Below are positions 1 to 5,041 of a stretch of DNA of 5,041 bases, one piece after another. The stretch spans positions 1-5,041 of the forward strand of contig CANHGA010000160.1 of NCBI GenBank assembly GCA_947460085.1. Direction: 5' to 3'. The stretch's first letter is position 1. Every line of letters begins with the position of its first letter. Under the pieces are notes generated by a model that saw nothing but the letters and a program-made list of their open reading frames with translations, ran no database searches and was not told where the DNA came from. Position numbers and translations under genes: made by a program. This DNA is from Synechococcaceae cyanobacterium. Its GTDB lineage: Bacteria > Cyanobacteriota > Cyanobacteriia > PCC-6307 > Cyanobiaceae.

Positions 1-1215
1 ATTGGTCACAACCGCTATTCCACAACGGGCAGCAGCAAGGTTTGCAATGCCCAGCCGGTGGTTCTGATGACCCGCTCGGGCCCCTTTGCCCTGGCCCACA
101 ACGGCAATTTGGTCAATGCCGCCGAATTGCGCGAAGAGATGGCGGATATTGCCAGCGAACTCACCTCCACCACCGATTCCGAACTGATTGCCTTTGCCCT
201 CCAGAGCGCCGTCAATGGTGGTTTGGATTGGGACCAGGCGATTCGCCAAGCGGCAGGGCGCTGTCGTGGTGCCTTCAGCCTGGTGATTGGGACGCCTGAG
301 GGCCTGTTTGCCCTGCGGGATGGCCATGGCATCCGGCCTTTGGTGTTTGGCCACATGGGTGAGCTGGAGCAGGCCCAGTGGGTGGTGAGCAGTGAAACCT
401 GCGGCCTCGACATCATTGGCGCCAGCTTTGACGGCGACGTCAAACCCGGGGAGATCATCCACTTCCGCCAAGGTGATGCCACCCCCAGCCGCAGCGAGTG
501 GTGCCAAGAGCCCCACAAGTTGTGCGTGTTCGAAATGATCTATTTCGCCCGCCCCGATAGCCGTTTCTTTGGCGAATCCCTTTACAGCTACCGGGTACGC
601 ATTGGCGAAACCCTTGCCCGCGAAACCCCCGTTGACGCCGACATCGTGATTGGGGTTCCCGATTCCGGGATTCCTGCTGCCATCGGCTATTCCCAGTTCA
701 GCGGCATTCCCTTTGCGGATGGATTGATCAAAAACCGCTACGTGGGCCGCACCTTTATCCAGCCCACCCAGGCCATGCGGGAGGCGGGCATTCGGGTCAA
801 GCTCAACCCCTTGCCGGATGTGCTTGCGGGTAAACGGGTGGTGGTGATCGATGACTCGATTGTGCGGGGCACCACCAGCCGCAAGTTGGTGGCAGCCCTT
901 CGGGATGCCGGTGCCACCGCAGTGCACATGCGCATCAGTTCACCGCCGGTGACCCATCCCTGCTTCTACGGCATCGATACCGATACCCAGGATCAACTGA
1001 TTGCGGCGCGCCTCACCCTGGATGAAATTGCGGCCCACCTTGGCGTGGATTCCCTGGCTTACCTGAGCAAGCAGGGCATGGTCGATGCGGCGAAGGCCAA
1101 CTCCAACAACTTCTGTTCGGCCTGTTTTGACGGCGCCTATCCCATCGAAATGGAAGAGGCGGTGCGCTCTAGCAAATTGATGCTCGAGCCCGCGGGGATT
1201 GCGGCCACCCTGTAG
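1..1215 (+). CDS. purF: Amidophosphoribosyltransferase (glutamine PRPP amidotransferase), 5'-truncated by window edge
   Basis: This cytoplasmic enzyme makes 5-phosphoribosylamine from PRPP and glutamine, the first committed step of de novo purine synthesis. The reading frame is open from base 1 and ends at TAG 1213-1215, giving 404 visible residues. Roughly 70-90 N-terminal residues, including the nucleophilic Cys that follows the propeptide, lie outside the window. The glutaminase domain shows GHNRYSTTG at visible residues 2-10 (Arg5 is the glutamine-binding Arg), the oxyanion-hole pair Asn33-Gly34 in LAHNGNLVN, and Asp58. The phosphoribosyltransferase domain shows the PRPP loop VVIDDSIVRGTTS at residues 281-293. 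Cys175, Cys321, Cys372 and Cys375 match the four [4Fe-4S] ligands of Bacillus subtilis PurF, so this is the iron-sulfur type, unlike the cluster-free E. coli enzyme. In related genomes purL lies upstream. The GTG at codon 20 is internal and not the true start. Confidence 0.97.
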   Translation: MGHNRYSTTGSSKVCNAQPVVLMTRSGPFALAHNGNLVNAAELREEMADIASELTSTTDSELIAFALQSAVNGGLDWDQAIRQAAGRCRGAFSLVIGTPEGLFALRDGHGIRPLVFGHMGELEQAQWVVSSETCGLDIIGASFDGDVKPGEIIHFRQGDATPSRSEWCQEPHKLCVFEMIYFARPDSRFFGESLYSYRVRIGETLARETPVDADIVIGVPDSGIPAAIGYSQFSGIPFADGLIKNRYVGRTFIQPTQAMREAGIRVKLNPLPDVLAGKRVVVIDDSIVRGTTSRKLVAALRDAGATAVHMRISSPPVTHPCFYGIDTDTQDQLIAARLTLDEIAAHLGVDSLAYLSKQGMVDAAKANSNNFCSACFDGAYPIEMEEAVRSSKLMLEPAGIAATL

Positions 1216-1216
1216 T

Positions 1217-3703
1217 TCAGTTGATTAGCGGCACCAGCCGTTGCAGATGCTCTCCTGCTTTGAGCCCAAAGCTCTGGCCTGGTCCGCTGGGGTCCTGGGC
1301 TTCCAAGGCCGCGGGCGTAAACCGGAAGTTGCGGCTATCGCTCACTACCCCACTGACCAGGCCGGGAAGGCCACTGCACAGGTCCACCAGGTGGTCGCCC
1401 CGTTGCTCAAAGCGCAGGCCGATCTGGCCTAAATCACCCCGCTGACAGAGCCTGATCTCGCTGGTGTTGAGCCGTTTGACCTGGCCGTAATGGCTCGCCA
1501 GCACCACGCTGGTGGCCGTGCAGGCAGCTCCCACCACGGCTTCGCCCGGCAACAGTCGCATCACCATGGGCCCTTGGGCGGCCCGGCCCATCAGGGGCAG
1601 GTTGGCTTCATTCACCGTCATTCTCAGCAGCCGTCCGGTGCTGCTGGCCACCACCACTTCCTGGTCGTCTTGGCAGCTCACCACCCGCTTGAGTTCCACC
1701 CCATCTTTGAGCTTGAGCACGGTGGTGGCCCGGCCAGAGAGCTCCTGAAACTCCTCCATGGGCAACCGCTTGAAGCGGCCATCGCTGCTCAACAGGCCCA
1801 GGCTTGAGCCGGCTTCCGTGGGCAGGGGGAGCACCTGCACCACCCGTTCCCCATCCAGGCTGTCGGGTAGAAAGCGCTCGAGATTGCCGGGTTGTTGGCC
1901 CGCAAATTCCCAGCGCAGCAGCCCCACCCTGCCGGAAGCGGTAAAGGCCAACAGGGCCGGTTGTTGGGCGATGGGCAGGATCACCTGGGCCGGTGAGGGG
2001 TTGTCGCCCAGGTCACTGCTGGCATCGAGGTGGAGTCTGCCCAGCATTTGGGGGGCCACGATCTTCACTGACCCATCGGCCTGGATCAGGAGCCGGCTTT
2101 CGCTCGCGAGGGCAGCAAAGGCCTGTTGGCGTTGCAGTTCGGCGTTGGGGCGCACCGCTGCTGCCCTTTGGGCCACTAGGGCATCGCCGCCCTCGATGAG
2201 GCGGGTGCGCCTGGGGGTGGCGAAGCGCTTTTTCAGGGCCTTGAACTCGCTCACCATGGTGTCGAGCAGGGCGCTGCGGTCGTCGAGGAGGTGGCGCAGG
2301 CCCGTGCGCTCCACGCGGAGGTCCTCGGCCTCCTTGCGCAGGCTTTCCTGTTCCAGGCCCGTGAGTCGCCGCAGGGGCATCGCCAGGACCGCATCGGCCT
2401 GCCGCTCGCTCAAATCCAGGTGGACCTGGAGGCTGGCCTTGGCGCTCGCCGCATCGGCGGCGGCGGTGATCATCTCGATCACCTGCTTGAGCACATTCAG
2501 GGCTTTGGTCAGGCCTTCCACTACTTCGAGCCGGTCTTCGCAGCGCTTGAGGGCGTGGCGGGTGCGGCGCAGGATCGTGAGTTCCCGGTATTCCAGGAAT
2601 TGCTGAAGCATGCGGCGCAAGCTGAGTTGCACCGGCTGGCTGTTTACCAGGGCCAGCATGATCGCGCCGAAATTGCTTTGCAGAGCCGTGCGGCGCTGCA
2701 GGTCGGAGAGCACGGTTTCGGGGTTGGCATCGCGGCGGAGCTCCACCACCACGCGCATGCCGTCGCGATCGCTCTCATCGCGAATGTCGGCAATCCCGCC
2801 GATCTTGCCGTCGTTCACCTGCTCGGCCAGTTTCTCGATCCAGCCGGCCTTGCTGAGCTGGTAGGGCAATTCCGTAATCACTACGGCGCCCCGTTTGTGG
2901 CGACCCTTGCCGGGTTGCACTTCCTCAATGTGGGCCACGCCGCGCATCGGGATGCTGCCGCGGCCGCCCAGGTAGGTCTCGCGGACCCCGCTACCCAGCA
3001 GCACTTCGCCCCCGGTGGGGAAATCGGGTCCGGGCACCAACTCCAGCAGTTTTTCGTCGCTGAGATCGGGTTTTCGGATCAGGGCAACCAGCGCATCCAC
3101 CACTTCGCCCAGGTTGTGGGGCGGGATGCTCGTGGCCATGCCCACGGCAATGCCGGTGCAGCCATTGAGGATCAGGAATGGCAGTTGGGCAGGCAGCACC
3201 GTGGGCTCCTGTTGGGAGCCATCGAAGTTCGAGGCGAAATCGACCGTGTCGCTGCTGATTTCATCCAGCATCCCCTCGTTGGCGATGGGGGCGAGCCGCG
3301 TTTCCGTGTAACGCATGGCCGCCGGTGGATCGTCGTCCACCGAGCCGAAGTTGCCGTGGCCATCGAGCAAGGGATGGCGGCTGGCGAAGGTTTGCACCAA
3401 CCGCACCAGGGCGTCGTAGACGGCTTGATCGCCGTGGGGGTGGTATTTGCCAAGGACATCGCCCACCACCCGGGCGCACTTGCGGTAGGGGCGATCGGGG
3501 GTCAGCCCCAATTCGTGCATCGCAAACAGGATGCGCCGTTGCACCGGTTTGAGGCCATCGCGCACATCCGGTAGGGCCCGCCCCACGATCACGCTCATGG
3601 CGTACTCGAGGTAGGAGCGCTGCATCTCCTGATGCAGCGCAATCGGTTGGATGCGGGGATCCTCTGGCCGCTCTCTCTGCTCGCTGGGGCGCTCCTCGGC
3701 CAT
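1217..3703 (-). CDS. Type IIA DNA topoisomerase subunit A (GyrA/ParC family; probably the ParC-like paralogue)
   Basis: This is the DNA-cleaving subunit of a gyrase or topoisomerase IV; it works with a GyrB/ParE ATPase that is not in the window. It has 828 residues (E. coli GyrA 875, ParC 752). The catalytic Tyr132 sits in AAMRYTETRL, after Arg131. HPHGDQAVYD at 88-97 is the quinolone region; Gln93 and Asp97 align with E. coli GyrA Ser83 and Asp87. GIAVGMATSIPPHNL at 184-198 carries the DNA-intercalating Ile185. The C-gate coiled coil is about 372-495, including LRRLTGLE. From about 525 onward, blade-like repeats (GRVGLLRW, GRFKRLP, GRLLRMT, GQVKRLN) form the predicted beta-pinwheel. The first blade lacks the GyrA box (QRRGGKG); the nearest match, QRGDLGQ at 754-760, is late and degenerate. 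This favours a ParC-like role, but databases may label it gyrA. The ATG at 3703-3701 has no clear Shine-Dalgarno; the conserved core begins near residue 20, so little variation in the start is possible. Confidence 0.95.
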   Translation of the reverse strand: MAEERPSEQRERPEDPRIQPIALHQEMQRSYLEYAMSVIVGRALPDVRDGLKPVQRRILFAMHELGLTPDRPYRKCARVVGDVLGKYHPHGDQAVYDALVRLVQTFASRHPLLDGHGNFGSVDDDPPAAMRYTETRLAPIANEGMLDEISSDTVDFASNFDGSQQEPTVLPAQLPFLILNGCTGIAVGMATSIPPHNLGEVVDALVALIRKPDLSDEKLLELVPGPDFPTGGEVLLGSGVRETYLGGRGSIPMRGVAHIEEVQPGKGRHKRGAVVITELPYQLSKAGWIEKLAEQVNDGKIGGIADIRDESDRDGMRVVVELRRDANPETVLSDLQRRTALQSNFGAIMLALVNSQPVQLSLRRMLQQFLEYRELTILRRTRHALKRCEDRLEVVEGLTKALNVLKQVIEMITAAADAASAKASLQVHLDLSERQADAVLAMPLRRLTGLEQESLRKEAEDLRVERTGLRHLLDDRSALLDTMVSEFKALKKRFATPRRTRLIEGGDALVAQRAAAVRPNAELQRQQAFAALASESRLLIQADGSVKIVAPQMLGRLHLDASSDLGDNPSPAQVILPIAQQPALLAFTASGRVGLLRWEFAGQQPGNLERFLPDSLDGERVVQVLPLPTEAGSSLGLLSSDGRFKRLPMEEFQELSGRATTVLKLKDGVELKRVVSCQDDQEVVVASSTGRLLRMTVNEANLPLMGRAAQGPMVMRLLPGEAVVGAACTATSVVLASHYGQVKRLNTSEIRLCQRGDLGQIGLRFEQRGDHLVDLCSGLPGLVSGVVSDSRNFRFTPAALEAQDPSGPGQSFGLKAGEHLQRLVPLIN
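2765..2772. repeat. Single HIP1 octamer (GCGATCGC)
   Basis: This is the highly iterated palindrome that is over-represented in many cyanobacterial genomes. It lies within the topoisomerase gene, where it encodes part of SDRD (residues 311-314). It is the only exact copy I found in the window. One copy in 5 kb of GC-rich DNA is weak support for a cyanobacterial origin and does not show enrichment. Confidence 0.5.
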
Positions 3704-3720
3704 CCGGTGCTGCGGTGAGA

Positions 3721-3743
3721 AGGCTGAAGTTGGGGCTCAGCCT
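3721..3743 (-). other. Small inverted repeat (hairpin) in the TPR-topoisomerase spacer
   Basis: The arms AGGCTGA (3721-3727) and TCAGCCT (3737-3743) are perfectly complementary over 7 bp around a 9-base loop. The hairpin is 17 bases upstream of the topoisomerase start codon and about 43 bases past the TPR stop. No run of T follows on either strand, so it is not a classical intrinsic terminator. It might be a weak attenuator or an mRNA leader structure, or it may be chance. The remainder of the 83-base spacer shows no convincing -35/-10 pair. Confidence 0.35.
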
Positions 3744-3786
3744 ACAGATGGTGTCGAGACCCCTGAAGGCCTAGGTCGTCTGTTGC

Positions 3787-4689
3787 CTAGCCATCGTCGC
3801 CGTTATCACCATCGGGATTGGCATTGGCCTTCGCCCGCTCCACGACCGACTTGAGCTCGTTTTGACGCAGAAGCTCCTGGGTGGCCTGCCGCAATTTGGG
3901 TCCCCAAAGCTGGTCTTTTTGGTAGCTCTCCAGCACGTAGTTGGGATCGCCCGTGAGGGCCTTGTTGGCCAGCTCCAGGGCCTCCTGGCGGTTGGCCAGG
4001 CTTTGGCTAAACAGGCCTGTCGCCAGGGCCAAGGTGGGTTCGGCCGCATCCGGCTTGAGCTTCAGCACCTGGCGCCAGCGGCCAATCGCATCTTTGGTTT
4101 TGCCTTGGTCAAACAGCACCAACCCCTGGTTGTTGATCGCTTCCCAGAAGCCCTGGCGCAGGTTGGCTGCCTTTTCAAAGGCCACCAGCGCTGCTGCCGA
4201 TTGCGCCAGCTGGATGTGGGCGTTGCCGATGTCGAAGTAGGCGCCGGCATTCTTGCTATCCAATTTGAGCCCCTGCTCCAGCAGGCCAATGGCGTCTTTG
4301 GGCTTGCCTTCCCGTAGGGCTAGGGAGCCTTGGGCAAACCAGATGCCGGGGTTGCGGGGGTCGAGTTGCTTGGCCTGGGCCAGGGAAATGCCGGCCTCTT
4401 TCAATTGTTTGCTGCGCAGCTGGGCTTCGGCGAGCAGCAACCAGCCGCGGGGGTCATCGGGCAGCAATTGCACCGTGAGGGCGGCCAGGCGGGCAGCCTC
4501 ATTGGCCTGGCCCACCCGCAAGAGCCGCGCGGCTGCTTGGGCAATACCAAGGCCAGCCCCCTCGAGCTCCACCCGTTGGGGTACGTAGACGTAGGGCACA
4601 AAGTTGGCCTTGGCCGCTGGCATTTCCCCCACCCACACCCCGAGCAGTAGCGGAGCGGCTACTCCAGCGCGCAGCCAGCGGGGTGCCAT
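3787..4689 (-). CDS. Secreted tetratricopeptide-repeat (TPR) protein
   Basis: This is a 300-residue protein of unknown specific function. Residues 1-28 form a typical Sec signal peptide: Arg4 and Arg7, a hydrophobic stretch at about 8-20, then AKA at 26-28 with likely cleavage before Asn29. The mature protein is therefore probably periplasmic or thylakoid-lumenal. About six tandem units of 34-35 residues follow, at roughly 46-80, 81-114, 115-148, 149-182, 183-216 and 217-251. They show the TPR pattern of small residues at the helix A/B contacts and a Pro or Asn near each unit end (LLPDDP, QLDPRNP, KLDSKNA, KLKPDAA). A helical, charged tail ends in an acidic Asp/Gly/Asn-rich stretch, NPDGDNGDDG. 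TPR arrays are protein-binding scaffolds, and no catalytic motif is visible. A weak GAG lies just upstream of the ATG at 4689-4687. The gene lies 24 bases after queG and 83 bases before the topoisomerase gene, all on one strand. A homologous TPR gene holds this place in other picocyanobacteria, to my recollection. Confidence 0.9.
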   Translation of the reverse strand: MAPRWLRAGVAAPLLLGVWVGEMPAAKANFVPYVYVPQRVELEGAGLGIAQAAARLLRVGQANEAARLAALTVQLLPDDPRGWLLLAEAQLRSKQLKEAGISLAQAKQLDPRNPGIWFAQGSLALREGKPKDAIGLLEQGLKLDSKNAGAYFDIGNAHIQLAQSAAALVAFEKAANLRQGFWEAINNQGLVLFDQGKTKDAIGRWRQVLKLKPDAAEPTLALATGLFSQSLANRQEALELANKALTGDPNYVLESYQKDQLWGPKLRQATQELLRQNELKSVVERAKANANPDGDNGDDG

Positions 4690-4700
4690 GGAGTCTCAAC

Positions 4701-4719
4701 AGGGGCCCCTAGCCTAGGG
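4701..4719. repeat. Two adjoining short palindromes in the queG-TPR spacer
   Basis: AGGGGCCCCT (4701-4710) is a perfect 10-base palindrome. CCCTAGCCTAGGG (4707-4719) is a second one with six-base arms around a single centre base; it overlaps the first and contains the queG stop codon. With almost no loop they cannot form good RNA hairpins individually. As double-stranded DNA they could be a protein-binding site, but short GC-rich palindromes also arise by chance here. Confidence 0.3.
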
Positions 4720-5041
4720 ATTGCCCTTGGTTGCTCGCAGGGCTGCTGCAATGTTGCGGCGCCACATCCAGGGTTTGATCCGCCGCAGGGCTGAGGCCCG
4801 CAGCCTTTCATCCCAGGTGGCGTCATCCCAGTGCAGGGCCCCTTCTCCCGCCAGCTCCAGGAGCCACGGTCTGGGTTGGAGATCGGGGTCTCGGCTGCTC
4901 TCCAGGGGTTGGTGGTTCCAGGGGCAGACGTCTTGGCAGATGTCGCAGCCGGCCACCCAGGGGCCCATGCCAGCGGCAATCAGGGGGGGCAGAGCGGCAT
5001 CGCGGTTCTCGATGGTGTGGAAGGCGAAGGGAAAGAGTGTA
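4714..5041 (-). CDS. queG: Epoxyqueuosine reductase, C-terminal part (5' end outside window)
   Basis: QueG is a cytoplasmic, cobalamin-dependent iron-sulfur enzyme that reduces epoxyqueuosine to queuosine at the wobble base of GUN-anticodon tRNAs. The last 108 residues are visible, ending at TAG 4716-4714; the frame stays open to the right edge. The diagnostic block is GCDICQDVCPWN at 4950-4915, which supplies three cysteines (codons 4947-4945, 4938-4936 and 4926-4924) of the two [4Fe-4S] clusters. It is preceded by FHTIENRD, the family's TIE segment. The C-terminal RASALRRIKPWMWRRNIAAAL resembles the usual QueG ending (RAxRRxxLRNxAxAL), so the protein seems to end normally and belongs to the shorter form without a long HEAT-repeat extension. 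The cobalamin-binding region and the first Cys-rich motif lie outside the window. One oddity is that no Cys is visible at the usual position just before TIE (see findings). Confidence 0.9.
   Translation of the reverse strand, partial: TLFPFAFHTIENRDAALPPLIAAGMGPWVAGCDICQDVCPWNHQPLESSRDPDLQPRPWLLELAGEGALHWDDATWDERLRASALRRIKPWMWRRNIAAALRATKGNP

Noticed and set aside
15..518. 167-codon minus-strand frame opposite purF
   Set aside because: It lies entirely across the conserved glutaminase domain of PurF and has a low-complexity Trp/Ser/Arg/Pro composition without recognisable motifs.
1758..2606. 282-codon open frame on the plus strand within the topoisomerase gene
   Set aside because: Its translation is dominated by Arg, Ser and Ala, typical of an out-of-frame reading of GC-rich coding DNA; no domain or ribosome binding site supports it.
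2291..3574. 427-codon open frame on the plus strand opposite the topoisomerase gene
   Set aside because: It shares codon boundaries with the real minus-strand gene, so a stop arises only where that gene uses TTA, CTA or TCA, all rare at this G+C. The translation (rich in His, Ala, Gly and Gln) matches no family I know, whereas the opposite strand encodes a clear topoisomerase.
3740..3765. Possible promoter for the topoisomerase gene (TCGACA on the minus strand resembling a -35)
   Set aside because: At 17-base spacing the -10 position reads CCAACT, with only two matches to TATAAT; not supportable.
3771..3790. CTAGG/CCTAG inverted repeat spanning the TPR stop codon as a terminator
   Set aside because: Only 5 bp of stem with a 10-base loop and no following T-run; too weak to call.
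3862..4317. 151-codon plus-strand frame opposite the TPR gene
   Set aside because: The repeated pattern seen in it simply mirrors the TPR repeats on the minus strand; no independent support.
4659..4979. 106-codon minus-strand frame overlapping queG and the TPR start
   Set aside because: The neighbouring frame carries the QueG signature GCDICQDVCPWN; this one shows no family motif and overlaps the TPR start.

Overview
The window (about 62% G+C by eye) looks like chromosomal housekeeping DNA from a picocyanobacterium of the Synechococcus/Cyanobium/Prochlorococcus group. The main reason is gene order. purF is followed by a convergent type IIA topoisomerase A subunit, a secreted TPR protein and queG. 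As I recall, this matches the conserved dnaN - purL - purF - gyrA/parC-like - TPR - queG block near the start of marine picocyanobacterial chromosomes. The high G+C fits Synechococcus/Cyanobium better than low-GC Prochlorococcus. I could not confirm the taxonomy by a search.

Layout: (1) 1-1215, plus strand: purF, missing its N-terminus at the window edge; it encodes the first committed enzyme of purine synthesis. (2) 1217-3703, minus strand: a full-length GyrA/ParC-family subunit whose stop codon lies one base from the purF stop. (3) 3704-3786: an 83-base gap with one small hairpin and no convincing promoter. (4) 3787-4689, minus strand: a 300-residue protein with a signal peptide and six tandem TPR units. 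(5) 4690-4713: a 24-base spacer. (6) 4714-5041, minus strand: the C-terminal part of queG, which makes queuosine in tRNA and runs off the right edge.

The three minus-strand genes run queG -> TPR -> topoisomerase with short spacers and could be one transcript, although their products (tRNA modification, an exported scaffold protein, DNA topology) share no evident pathway. purF is transcribed toward them from the other side. There is no non-coding stretch over 300 bases, and I see no tRNA, rRNA, mobile element or CRISPR array.

I found no new biological system. The points worth a second look are small: a glutamine at the main quinolone-contact position of the topoisomerase, its lack of a canonical GyrA box, an apparently missing cluster-ligand cysteine in QueG, the near-touching convergent stops, and the retained iron-sulfur cysteines of PurF.
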